This document shows, one piece after another, positions 26,006 to 34,670 of a stretch of 64,000 nucleotides of DNA. Numbering within the stretch: the first letter of the stretch is position 1; every line of letters starts with the position of its first letter. Both the position numbers and the translations under genes were made by a program. A model generated the notes under the pieces. That model was not told the DNA's origin. It made no database searches and saw only the letters and a list, made by a program, of their open reading frames with translations. Source of the DNA: Agarilytica sp045430285 (lineage in GTDB: Bacteria > Pseudomonadota > Gammaproteobacteria > Pseudomonadales > Cellvibrionaceae); assembly GCA_045430285.1 (NCBI GenBank), contig JAILXV010000001.1, positions 930,001 to 994,000 of the forward strand, given 5' to 3'.

Positions 26006-27823
26006 TTAAAAGTTATAAACGAGTTTCAATGAGCCATTGGCTCCGTTTTCGTTGTATCGTTCATTAAGCTGATAGTCTTTACCACCAATATTATTAAGCT
26101 TTAATCTTACAGATAAATTTTCGGACGCTTCATACCCTGCATACAACCCTACAATTCCATATCCACCGATAGAGCCAGTGCTTACAGTTCTTTTACCCTG
26201 AGCTTTAATTGTCATCCCAACGGAAAAGTCTCGCAAAGGAACATGTAACGTTGATGTTAACTTTCTTCTAGCGCGGTTCACCAAATCCGTGTCTGTTTCT
26301 GAGTCAAGCGCTCGAACGTACGTAAAACTAGATTCAAGATGCCAAGATTCTGCATCATATCGAGCAAAAAATTCTGCACCACGTATGTCTGCTTCATTTA
26401 CATTGGCAGGCAACCAAAAGTTCGAATTTTCTTCTATAGGTGCCCATGCTATTAGGTTAATGATTTCATTTTTATAAATACTTAACTCATAGGAAAAATT
26501 ATCAAACTGAGCCTTAACTCCCAACTCTGCCGTTTCTGATTCCTCTGGTAATAGTCCATCATTCCCAGCACCAGGCCAGTACAAATCATTAAACGATGGA
26601 GCGTTAAACCCCTGCCCCCATGTAGCGTAGATACGATAATTCTCATTTACCCCTACTCCCGCTGCGAAATTACCCGTCGTATTTCCACCGTAGGACGAGT
26701 TATCATCGTGACGACCACCAATAACAAAATCAACGATACTGGCTTCCCATTGAAGCTGACTGAAAAATGCCTTATTTATACGACCATTTTCCACATATTC
26801 TGTTGTTCCCACCACAGACTCATCTATGTACTCTAAACCGATAGTCCCAGTTACAGCATCACCGATGAGAATATCATTCTGCCAGTAGACACTTTCCCGG
26901 TTAGTTTCAATCACACTACTATCAGCATCGGGGAATGTCCTGTCTCTCAGGTCCGAATAGTCAACAGACGAGCCTACAGACATTTTACTGTGATATTGGT
27001 CGCCACGGGAGTAATCAAAATCAAGGTTAGTCACCCGAACTTTATTTTTTGTATATGGTTGGGAATTTTCAACATAAACATTGTCATAATCAGCTTCAGA
27101 TACCGAATGCATATGAGAAAAGGTTAATTCAGTTTCTTCACTAAAAGCATATCCAAGGAATACGTTCGCATTAACTATCTCATAGGGATCGTCATCATAA
27201 TTGTTCTCTGTATCGACTACTGTACTATCAATACCGTCTGATTCCTCTCGCGAAAGAGCAACGGAGTAAGACCCTTTTCCAATAGAATCACTCGCACCAC
27301 CGGACACACGCTGCGTACTCTCAGTACCTGCTTCCGCCGTGAGGAACCCATCAAAACCATCTTGGGGTTTCTTTGTAAAGATTTGCATCACGCCACCAAT
27401 GGCATCACTGCCATATAGGGCTGAACGAGATCCACGTACTATTTCGATACGCTCTACAAGTTCCGGATCTACAATTTGAAACTGCGTTTCACCTAGGGTC
27501 GCGCTGCTAAAACGCTGCCCATTAATTAAAATCAAAGTGTGGCCATTGTTAGTACCCCGAGTATACAAGCTAGTATTTGACATACGGCCACCCGTTCGGG
27601 AAAGATCTAAACCAGCTTGATGCTCGAGAATATCGCTAAAATCCAAAGGCTGAACCTGAGCGATGTCTTCTTGAGTAATTAAGCTCGCTGAACCCATCAC
27701 TTCAAATAGCGGCTTTTCTGTAAGAGTGGGTGTTACAACGACTTCTTCGAGTTTATCTTGAGAATAAGATAATGAAGAATAATAAGCACAAGACAGTGCC
27801 ATTAACGTTACGATTTTTTTCAT
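26006..27823 (-). CDS. btuB: TonB-dependent cobalamin receptor BtuB
   Basis: Outer-membrane vitamin B12 transporter, 605 residues like E. coli BtuB. Signal peptide of about 21 residues (SLSYSQ), then a probable TonB box EEVVVTPT at residues 26-33, a plug domain with SDILEHQAGLDLSRTGGR, RIEIVRGSRSALYGSDAIGG, and a 22-strand-type barrel ending in phenylalanine (LKLVYNF). The Shine-Dalgarno GAGG before ATG 27823 lies in a possible masking hairpin (27831-27864), and a cobalamin riboswitch stands just upstream, which confirms the substrate class. First gene of the B12 block. Confidence 0.96.
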   Translation of the reverse strand: MKKIVTLMALSCAYYSSLSYSQDKLEEVVVTPTLTEKPLFEVMGSASLITQEDIAQVQPLDFSDILEHQAGLDLSRTGGRMSNTSLYTRGTNNGHTLILINGQRFSSATLGETQFQIVDPELVERIEIVRGSRSALYGSDAIGGVMQIFTKKPQDGFDGFLTAEAGTESTQRVSGGASDSIGKGSYSVALSREESDGIDSTVVDTENNYDDDPYEIVNANVFLGYAFSEETELTFSHMHSVSEADYDNVYVENSQPYTKNKVRVTNLDFDYSRGDQYHSKMSVGSSVDYSDLRDRTFPDADSSVIETNRESVYWQNDILIGDAVTGTIGLEYIDESVVGTTEYVENGRINKAFFSQLQWEASIVDFVIGGRHDDNSSYGGNTTGNFAAGVGVNENYRIYATWGQGFNAPSFNDLYWPGAGNDGLLPEESETAELGVKAQFDNFSYELSIYKNEIINLIAWAPIEENSNFWLPANVNEADIRGAEFFARYDAESWHLESSFTYVRALDSETDTDLVNRARRKLTSTLHVPLRDFSVGMTIKAQGKRTVSTGSIGGYGIVGLYAGYEASENLSVRLKLNNIGGKDYQLNERYNENGANGSLKLVYNF

Positions 27824-27830
27824 TTTTCAG

Positions 27831-27864
27831 CCTCAATAGCTAGTAAATCATTAAGCAATTGAGG
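27831..27864 (-). promoter_or_regulatory. possible Shine-Dalgarno-masking hairpin of btuB leader
   Basis: In the leader RNA, CCTCAAT (plus 27858-27864) can pair with ATTGAGG (plus 27831-27837), extended to ten positions with one mismatch. The GAGG of the second arm is the btuB ribosome-binding site. A GAGGG at plus 27928-27932 near the riboswitch could compete for CCCTC in the first arm. This would be a translation-type expression platform. Confidence 0.6.
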
Positions 27865-27944
27865 GAGGCATCACTAGGATGAGACGAGAGAACTTGAGAA
27901 AGGCCACGAATCAGTCCTGGATGGCAGCCCTCCGCTCCATCAAC

Positions 27945-28065
27945 GAACATACATTAGGCTGGTATCGGACTCGTTCTCTGACTCAATATAAACTTAAGCA
28001 GAACTTACCGTTGCGGGGGCAGCGTTGGTCTTTCACCAAACTTCCCATTTAACTCTCGCGTTTCA
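27945..28065 (-). ncRNA. cobalamin riboswitch
   Basis: On the minus strand the region reads, in order, GGGAAG, TTTGGTGAAAGACCAACGC, TGCCCCCGCAACGGTAAG and GAGTCCGATACCAGCC, which matches the conserved core of cobalamin riboswitches (GGTGnnA-CC, GC-G-CCCGCnAC-GTnA, and the B12-box pattern AG-C-GnnACC-GCC). It lies about 120 bases upstream of the btuB start, between a candidate promoter and the start codon. Binding of adenosylcobalamin or another cobalamin would lower expression of btuB and genes co-transcribed with it. Confidence 0.93.
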
Positions 28066-28112
28066 AACTTCAGTCGAACGAAATTTGCGCCAAGAGACCA
28101 AATGCAGCGCGA

Positions 28113-28141
28113 ACTTTAGGGACAAAGTTAGATCAAGTCAA
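28113..28141 (-). promoter_or_regulatory. candidate sigma-70 promoter for btuB operon
   Basis: On the minus strand TTGACT (plus 28136-28141) is followed after 17 bases by TAAAGT (plus 28113-28118). Transcription from here would begin just before the riboswitch core. Fits the consensus well at -35, fairly at -10. Confidence 0.45.
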
Positions 28142-28465
28142 ATAAAATGCGGGCAAAAAAATGCCGTTGATCGTGAGCCATGCGGAAAAATAGGTCGTTT
28201 TAAAGCACAAAATGATCCCCAGCAATTCCAGTAGAAAACTGCTGTATCTGGCGAATTAGTAACGCTTTTCGATAGATATATACGAACTAAATTTCCGCAT
28301 GGGCCACTAAATCAACGGCCCAGGAGGATAAACTAAAGGTGTTCCACACAGGGTACGTGTATACCCTGCCTAATAGACGAGCGATTGCGTATTTTCCTCA
28401 AGCGTTCAATCGCTACACTGAGATATGAATCCCGCTATCTTATCTAACCCGTAAACACTGACACG
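28142..28465. other. gap between the btuB promoter and an outer-membrane-like gene
   Basis: About 320 bases with no credible gene. One short hairpin, CAGGGTA/TACCCTG (28349-28355 and 28362-28368), has no T-run on either strand. It may end transcription of nothing; the neighbouring minus-strand gene stops at 28466, about 100 bases before it in transcript direction, so the hairpin would fall in that transcript's 3' region. Confidence 0.4.
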
Positions 28466-29449
28466 CTAACGACTATAGATCGCTTCCAGTTGCATTACGA
28501 AGGCATAGTTGGGGTGCCAGTCGTCCGTTTCGGGGTAATTTACCTGAGGGACAAAAACGAGATACATCCAATCTCGATATACGCTTTTTTTGTAAGACAA
28601 CTGAATAAAGTAGCCTCTTCCTTCCTCACCTTCACTCGTCCTATAAGCGCCAATTTTATACTCCATACCACGTCCCTGACTTAAAAAATGGTTTAACTGA
28701 AAGGATTGAAAGCTTTCGTGAAGGTCGATCTTTCGAGTGTGCTTATAGTGACTCACACTTGTAAACGATAGTGTTATTGAAAGGTCTTTGATGAAGCTAG
28801 CTCTGACTGAAGGTTTAGCCCCTTCCTGAGCGTAATATGGCATGTTGACACGCGTATCCAAACGCCACGAATCCGACAACTTATTCTGTTTTCCCAGCTT
28901 TAAACGCACAAATGGGTCGATTGGAAATTGAAACCGAGCCCCAACCCCCAAAGAAGGTCGCCACTTATTTTTGGCCCGTTTTTTACTGTATTCAATGCCT
29001 GCAATAGCGCTGTCGGAAGTGAGCCCCTCACTCCCTGTTTGTCCAGAAAGCTCATTATCCTTCGGAGAAAAATCGCCCTCAGGACCGGATTCAAATATAA
29101 GTTTATAGCGACTTTTTGTATTCGGCAGGTCTGCCTTCGCTTTAACTCGGGTATTTAGCTCTCTTTCGCCGCCTTCGCTGAACACGCTTTCCAGGTCCAG
29201 CACCAAATAGCTATTATTTTCATCAGCCCGCCCTTGGCGAGATAAGAGTCTATCCAGCGCATCAGTCAGATCAACAAGCTGATTCGTCACAAAGGTGCGT
29301 TGTTTATCCAAAAAGTTATTCTTTTCGACCGACTTGACGGTAATACGGGGTGGGGATTCATACTCGTTCGCCTCTTCAGCCACCGAGAGCAACGGAAGTA
29401 ATAGAGAAAAACCGAAAATGCCATGAATCAAAGGCTTGAGTGTGGACAT
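28466..29449 (-). CDS. probable outer-membrane beta-barrel protein, unknown family
   Basis: Started at ATG 29449 (MSTLKPLIHG) the product is 327 residues; ATG 29470 and TTG 29473 are alternatives. It has a signal peptide ending near LSVAEEA, a polar stretch with a possible short coiled helix (TNQLVDLTDALDRLLSRQ), and then repeated amphipathic strands such as YKLIFESG, RPSLGVGARFQF, FVRLKLG, YFIQLSYKK and FVMQLEAIYSR, as in barrels. I do not recognise the family. It follows the CheX-like gene by about 40 bases on the same strand, an odd pairing. No lipobox cysteine. Confidence 0.68.
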   Translation of the reverse strand: MSTLKPLIHGIFGFSLLLPLLSVAEEANEYESPPRITVKSVEKNNFLDKQRTFVTNQLVDLTDALDRLLSRQGRADENNSYLVLDLESVFSEGGERELNTRVKAKADLPNTKSRYKLIFESGPEGDFSPKDNELSGQTGSEGLTSDSAIAGIEYSKKRAKNKWRPSLGVGARFQFPIDPFVRLKLGKQNKLSDSWRLDTRVNMPYYAQEGAKPSVRASFIKDLSITLSFTSVSHYKHTRKIDLHESFQSFQLNHFLSQGRGMEYKIGAYRTSEGEEGRGYFIQLSYKKSVYRDWMYLVFVPQVNYPETDDWHPNYAFVMQLEAIYSR

Positions 29450-29491
29450 TTTGGTACCGCTTGCGCGCATCAAAGGCCGTGGTAGGCCACG

Positions 29492-29992
29492 CTAAGAAGG
29501 GATAAAGCCCAGGTCAACGAAAAGTTTTCCTGTAGGTAACTCATAAGGCACAACAATCCTAGGAGATCCCGCTAAAGTAAATTCCGTGAAATCTTTTGCT
29601 GAATACGAGACCGGACGCTGGAGGTCAAAATCATACCCTGCCTCCTGCAAGCTTGCTTTTGCTACGCCAGTAACCATATTGGTGATTTCACCGGCCACAT
29701 CCAGCGCCACCTCGTCGATTCCGTTTAGCACCTCGCCCAGCAAACGCTGCGAAACGTCCAGCAGTGCGTCCTCAGTGAACGAGATACATAACTGCCCAGA
29801 AAGAATTGGACTGTTCATCGGCATCACACTAGCAGCATCACCAATAGGACGAGGCTTGATATAAGGCTTGGGAGACTGAGCTAAGGGCTCAATACCCACC
29901 ATATCCCTGCAGACCTGTTTTACACCATGCAAAAAGGGTGTAATAAACTTTGTATCTAGGCATTGTGCTGCCTCGGCGGTACTGGTCTGCAT
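29492..29992 (-). CDS. CheX-like chemotaxis phosphatase-domain protein
   Basis: A 166-residue cytoplasmic protein with a CheX/CheC fold. The phosphatase motif E-x2-N is present in GEITNMVTGVA (E102, N105), after a helix LLDVSQRLLGEVLNGI. Such proteins remove phosphate from CheY or from other response regulators. AGGGTATCG gives a ribosome-binding site before ATG 29992. No other chemotaxis gene is near; instead a Ser/Thr kinase is divergent and an outer-membrane-like gene is downstream. Target regulator unknown. Confidence 0.82.
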   Translation of the reverse strand: MQTSTAEAAQCLDTKFITPFLHGVKQVCRDMVGIEPLAQSPKPYIKPRPIGDAASVMPMNSPILSGQLCISFTEDALLDVSQRLLGEVLNGIDEVALDVAGEITNMVTGVAKASLQEAGYDFDLQRPVSYSAKDFTEFTLAGSPRIVVPYELPTGKLFVDLGFIPS

Positions 29993-30314
29993 CGATACCC
30001 TATAATAATCATGGTTGACGCGTTAATTCGCATTTAAAATAAATTGTTCAGGCGCTTTGTCTATTATAGTCAAGGCTCAGAAGTATCCCAGTCAAATCAG
30101 CCAAAGCAACGCACAATGGCACTCTAACCTCTTATCCCGCTATGGGAATCTTGGACTGATTGATGGAAGCCTCTGCTTTATATCCGTAAGCCTAAAGGGC
30201 GATGCGCTTAGTCATCACAAAGCACTTATAGCCAGGTCAGCCCATAAAAAATATAATGCGTCATTGCAGCAGCATTGCTAGATACAACAAACAGGTACAG
30301 GGTAGCCAAAAAAA
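29993..30314. other. divergent intergenic region between CheX-like and kinase genes
   Basis: A 322-base region that must contain both promoters. A 74-codon frame with a TTG start (30057-30281) is present but has no convincing protein features or ribosome-binding site. No clear -35/-10 pair with proper spacing was found, and no hairpin. Confidence 0.45.
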
Positions 30315-32870
30315 GTGACGCTAGAAATCCCAGGATACGAGGTATTTGAGTCAATTGGCGAAGGAGGCATGGCGCAAGTATATCGTGCCCGCCACCTAAG
30401 GCTAGACCGAGAAGTTGCGCTAAAAATCATGCTACCGCGCTTCGCGAAAGACGCATCCTTCGGTGAGCGATTCATTCGGGAGGCAAGGATAGCGGCCAAC
30501 CTAAACCATCAAAATATTGTACAGATTTACGACGTAAGTCGCGTTGAGGGAACACTCTTTCTGTCCATGGAGTACGTACCAGGCGGCGATTTAACAGATA
30601 AAATAAAACAGCCTGAAATAAACACTCCCTATACCGGCCTAGACAAACAATCCGTCATTGATGTGATTCGTGATCTCGCTATTGCGCTTGATTATGCTCA
30701 TGATCGAGGATACGTCCATAGGGACATAAAACCGGCCAATATTTTATTTCGAGAAGACAACAGCTTAGCGCTTTCTGACTTTGGCATTGCTAGAGCCATT
30801 CATTCCGACACGCACATGACCCAAACCGGTATGGTTATCGGTACTCCGTCCTACATGAGTCCGGAACAAGCCCAAGGAAAACCATTAACTGGAAGTTCAG
30901 ACCTCTATAGCGTCGCGGTTATCGCCTACCAGTTAATCACAGGGCAACTACCCTACCAAAGCGAATCATCAATCAGCGTAGCCATTAAACACATCAATGC
31001 ACCAATACCAACGCTGGGCAAGCCCCTTTCAACACTACAGTCATTTTTTGATCGCGCGTTAGCCAAGACTCCCGAACAACGCTTCACTAACGGGCAAGAA
31101 ATGGCCAAGGCTTTTGATTCTGCGTTGGCCGCAATAGACAAGCTGCCGGCACAGACAATACAAAATGACAACACACAAAAACCAAGTCAATCACTTAACA
31201 CACACAGTGCTGACTACGGCATTACCGAGACTCATCAAAACCTAGATGCATTTTCTATAGATACAAGTGATCTTAGCGAACTCGAAACTGAAGTTCTCCC
31301 TCGGGATAGTGAGAACAATCAATGTATTCTCGGTCATGACATTCCCATACAACGGCCACCCGCGGAACATGCCCTCTCATCCGACAACGCGTATTCATAC
31401 ACAAAGTCCCATGACCAAAACGTGATGCCTTCTCACCGCACGACGGTGCAGTTGGTAATAATGCAAATTAATCGTTTTAAAGTGTTTGTAACCCACATTA
31501 ATAAATCATACACACTCTTATCATTCGTTCTTCTCACCGGTATCGTATCGGGGCTATACGTTTTAAATATGAATGGGGTGCTGAAACCCAAAGCAACACT
31601 TTCACCCGGGCAAACCATTCGGCTCACTCAATTATTGGAACGAGCTGACGCCGACCTCGCAAAAAATCACTTGGTACAACCCTTAGGTAATAACGCCTAT
31701 GAAAAATATCTGGCTATATTGGCCATATCACCGAACGATCCTGTAGCACTAAATGGTATAAACGCCATAGCAGAAACTCTCGCCACACAAACAGAACAAG
31801 CACTCAATAATGGAAACCTACTCACCGCAAATAAAACGCTTAGACACTTAAAAGAAATTTCCCCAAAACACTCAAAATATCGCCTCCTTGCTGAACGCGT
31901 CACCCTCATTGAAGAAACACACGCAGAAGAGATACAAACGACATTAAACGAGGCTGCGATGGCATATGACGCGGGAGATATCTCGACTGCTGTGAATAAA
32001 TACAATGACGTGCTGGAGGGTCCCAAAGATAACGAAGAAGCAAGTCTAGCGCTTCGCTCAATTATCGACCATGAATTTATTTCTGCTCGTACTGCAATTA
32101 AAAAACAACAACCTCACCTCGCAAAAAACGCCGCCGAGAATATCCATCTTGCGCTAGCAACAGAAACAAATGAGAAAGTGCTCAAGCAGCATCAAATCCC
32201 CCTTGAAACACTATCGATAGATATTCGGCAATTAGAGAAAAGCATCGAGAAACGAAAAAAAGTTTCTTCTCTAATAAAACGTGGTGAAGTAGCACTGAGT
32301 AAAAAGCAATTAATTCAACCACAGACAGAAAACGCCCATAGCTTTTTTACTCAAGCACTGTCGTTATCACCAAATAACGCACAGGCCAAAGAAGGCATAA
32401 GGCAAGTCTTCGCTCAACTAAAAGATTCAACCCAGACTTATATCAATCAAGGCGATGTTAAATTAGCCCAAACTTACCTATCGAAGCTTGAGCAACTAGC
32501 CCCCAACAACGATGCTTTACCTTCACTTAAAACGAAATTGAAACATTCAATTCGACAAAATAAAATCAACGCAGCAAAGCGTAAAAAAATCGCCACACTT
32601 CACAAACGCGCCAGTATTTACCTCGCTGACGGAAGGGCAAAAAGCGCGGACAAAATATACACACAGATAACACGAATCGCCCCCGAGGATCCAAACTTAC
32701 CTACCCTAGCAATGAAGATTGCAGACGGATACGCTGTCCTTGCCCAAGCCGAAATCAATGCAAAAGACTGGCGCGATGTGTCCGTTTGGGTAACCCGTGG
32801 TTTGAAACACGTCCCCGACCACGAAACTCTTCATGCCCTGCAAGCCATTGCGGATCAACACCTCAAGTAA
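30315..32870 (+). CDS. membrane Ser/Thr protein kinase (Hanks type) with repetitive helical tail
   Basis: An 851-residue kinase. The catalytic domain (8-270) is complete: glycine loop IGEGGMAQVY, lysine K37 in VALKIM, HRDIKPANIL (135-144) and DFGIA (155-159), then GTPSYMSPEQ. After a low-complexity linker there is one membrane helix (about 399-418), so the C-terminal 430 residues should be outside the inner membrane. That part is built of TPR-like helices, with an internally similar segment in which LIQPQTENAHSFFTQAL near 690 echoes HLVQPLGNNAYEKYLAIL near 455. Start is GTG 30315. PknB-like layout with an external sensor, ligand unknown. Confidence 0.9.
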   Translation: MTLEIPGYEVFESIGEGGMAQVYRARHLRLDREVALKIMLPRFAKDASFGERFIREARIAANLNHQNIVQIYDVSRVEGTLFLSMEYVPGGDLTDKIKQPEINTPYTGLDKQSVIDVIRDLAIALDYAHDRGYVHRDIKPANILFREDNSLALSDFGIARAIHSDTHMTQTGMVIGTPSYMSPEQAQGKPLTGSSDLYSVAVIAYQLITGQLPYQSESSISVAIKHINAPIPTLGKPLSTLQSFFDRALAKTPEQRFTNGQEMAKAFDSALAAIDKLPAQTIQNDNTQKPSQSLNTHSADYGITETHQNLDAFSIDTSDLSELETEVLPRDSENNQCILGHDIPIQRPPAEHALSSDNAYSYTKSHDQNVMPSHRTTVQLVIMQINRFKVFVTHINKSYTLLSFVLLTGIVSGLYVLNMNGVLKPKATLSPGQTIRLTQLLERADADLAKNHLVQPLGNNAYEKYLAILAISPNDPVALNGINAIAETLATQTEQALNNGNLLTANKTLRHLKEISPKHSKYRLLAERVTLIEETHAEEIQTTLNEAAMAYDAGDISTAVNKYNDVLEGPKDNEEASLALRSIIDHEFISARTAIKKQQPHLAKNAAENIHLALATETNEKVLKQHQIPLETLSIDIRQLEKSIEKRKKVSSLIKRGEVALSKKQLIQPQTENAHSFFTQALSLSPNNAQAKEGIRQVFAQLKDSTQTYINQGDVKLAQTYLSKLEQLAPNNDALPSLKTKLKHSIRQNKINAAKRKKIATLHKRASIYLADGRAKSADKIYTQITRIAPEDPNLPTLAMKIADGYAVLAQAEINAKDWRDVSVWVTRGLKHVPDHETLHALQAIADQHLK

Positions 32871-33152
32871 GCCGCCTTATTTTCAGAGCGAAAATCGATC
32901 AAATCGCTTGCCAATTTGATATATAGAAACAAAATCCGGATCTTTTTTTCTTAAACAAGAACTGTTCACTATTTAAGCTTTTTTGTTCATGGGGTGGCGC
33001 GTAAAACAATGTGATCTAGATCACTATTGAGACGAATATCAGAAAAATATCATGAACCGTGTATCATATTACTGTCGAAATTCGTTACAATACGAGGGCT
33101 AAAACAAGCGTTTGAGTGGGTTAAAGCATCGACAAAAATTATAGAAGGCATA
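32871..33152. other. intergenic region after the kinase gene
   Basis: A 282-base gap. It is AT-rich, contains GTGATCTAGATCAC-like palindromic sequence near 33011-33024, and precedes a small gene. No terminator with a T-run is visible after the kinase. Confidence 0.4.
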
Positions 33153-33368
33153 ATGATGTTAACGCGATTTACAAAAAAGCAAAAAGCTGAGGAAAGCAAA
33201 CAATTCAAGGAAAAAGAATTAGCGGAACCAGTGACAGCTGAAGTGCATCCCATTCGGGATAGCGCCCAAGACGAAGCAGCGCTCAAAAAAAATATCGCAG
33301 ATAAACTGCGAAACTATCGCCCAGTAGAAAGAGAAGCAAATTTTACCGGACCGAAATACTATAAGTAG
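33153..33368 (+). CDS. small basic/acidic hypothetical protein
   Basis: A 71-residue soluble protein begun at ATG 33153, which has AGAAGG five bases before it; the frame extends upstream but the extra part looks non-coding. It is rich in Lys and Glu (TKKQKAEESKQFKEKELAEP) and ends in KLRNYRPVEREANFTGPKYYK, cited in parts: KLRNYRP and GPKYYK. It has no cysteine or membrane helix. I do not recognise it. It stands alone between the kinase and the Hpt/HD-GYP gene. Confidence 0.55.
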   Translation: MMLTRFTKKQKAEESKQFKEKELAEPVTAEVHPIRDSAQDEAALKKNIADKLRNYRPVEREANFTGPKYYK

Positions 33369-33515
33369 TCACCCTGTTTGGAAGCCTTTCGAGGCTTCTA
33401 AACATACACTTTGCACAACATTTGCACACATCTTTTTGTCTCAATAATTTTCTCCGCTATTCCGCTCAGCTTAAACTATCATTGTGTCAATAATCCCTAA
33501 ATTTAAAGGCTCGGC

Positions 33516-34622
33516 ATGGATATTGATGGCGATATTTGCATTGAACTTTTGGACTCGTTCACCGATCTAGCATATGAAATTGAAATATCCTTGGATCGCT
33601 TAAGCCAAGGGACAGAACAAGACCTCCACGCATTGTTCCGCGCGATCCATAACATCAAGGGAAACGCGGCGATCGTACAACTGACATCCGTCGTTAATTT
33701 CACTCACAGCCTTGAAGAAGTCATTGGCTCCCTTCGAAATGAGCATTACAAGCCAACGCCTATTGTGTGTGAGGTGATACAGCTTGGTATGGATCGCCTT
33801 AAAGACATCCACCAACGGGATCTATTCGATCAGTCATTTGGAAACCTTCAAGAACCTGAGCTCATTGAACGCTACACAGACCTTGCGCATGCCCGCGGCG
33901 AAGACGTGGATGTTAAATGCCGCGAAATACTAAAACGTGTTGGCGTCGATTTCGTTCATGAGAGCGAGGCAGAAAGTGACGAAACTGACACCGAAGCGGA
34001 GCATAGGTATGAATGCATTTCCATGCCCGCAGAACATAGTAAACAAGCGTTCGATTTACTATTTTTTCGAGAATTGGCACAACAGATCGACCGTCAAAGC
34101 CAATACTGGGAAGGACGAAGTGAGCAATCTCACGATTGGGCTCAGAAACTCAACGCGCTTAGGGGCAGCCCTGTAGATCCAAACCAACTGTCCGCCGCGA
34201 CGTATCTTCATGATATAGGCATGTCATTTATATCTAATGACATCATCGACAAAAAACAGCGCCTAACCATCGAGGAGCTCTCACAAATTCGACAGCATCC
34301 GGTTTGGGGCTATAACTACCTTATTCGCATAGAGGGTTGGGACCAAGCAGCCACGATAATATTGGAGCATCACGAACGCACCGACGGTAAGGGTTATCCT
34401 ATTGGTAATCAGGGTGAATTGATCCACGATGGCGCCAAAATCCTAGCCATCATAGACACCTTCTTTTCAATTACCAACGGCCGCGCTGACCGCAAAAAGC
34501 GTAAATCTACTGTGAGAGCGGTATCAGAAATCAATGCGCGTATTGGTGCTCAATTTGATGAGGAGTGGGTACTGGCCTTCAACGATATGATAAAGGCAGA
34601 ATTGAAAGCGGGGAATCTATAA
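33516..34622 (+). CDS. Hpt/HD-GYP fusion protein, probable c-di-GMP phosphodiesterase
   Basis: A 368-residue protein with an N-terminal histidine phosphotransfer-like domain (AIHNIKGNAAI, His45) and a C-terminal HD-GYP domain. The metal and catalytic residues expected in active enzymes are visible: H206, H232-D233 (YLHDIGM), H261, H285-H286 and the loop HHERTDGKGYP. The usual HDIGK is HDIGM here. An acidic linker (SEAESDETDTEAE) separates the domains. The phosphotransfer domain probably links it to a two-component system that is not in the window. Activity on cyclic di-GMP is inferred from the intact motifs. Confidence 0.87.
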   Translation: MDIDGDICIELLDSFTDLAYEIEISLDRLSQGTEQDLHALFRAIHNIKGNAAIVQLTSVVNFTHSLEEVIGSLRNEHYKPTPIVCEVIQLGMDRLKDIHQRDLFDQSFGNLQEPELIERYTDLAHARGEDVDVKCREILKRVGVDFVHESEAESDETDTEAEHRYECISMPAEHSKQAFDLLFFRELAQQIDRQSQYWEGRSEQSHDWAQKLNALRGSPVDPNQLSAATYLHDIGMSFISNDIIDKKQRLTIEELSQIRQHPVWGYNYLIRIEGWDQAATIILEHHERTDGKGYPIGNQGELIHDGAKILAIIDTFFSITNGRADRKKRKSTVRAVSEINARIGAQFDEEWVLAFNDMIKAELKAGNL

Positions 34623-34670
34623 ATTGTTTATTATCAACAACATATAGATACCTGTTAAAGCATTATATTA

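Noticed and set aside
28025..28234. 69-codon plus-strand frame
   Set aside because: It lies across the cobalamin riboswitch and btuB promoter and has a composition unlike protein.
28349..28368. CAGGGTA/TACCCTG hairpin as a terminator
   Set aside because: No T-run on either side; kept only as a note in the gap entry.
30057..30281. 74-codon frame with TTG start before the kinase gene
   Set aside because: No ribosome-binding site, no recognisable motif, and it lies in the divergent promoter region.
33381..33398. GAAGCC/GGCTTC hairpin as a terminator
   Set aside because: The stem is six bases and no T-run follows on the plus strand.
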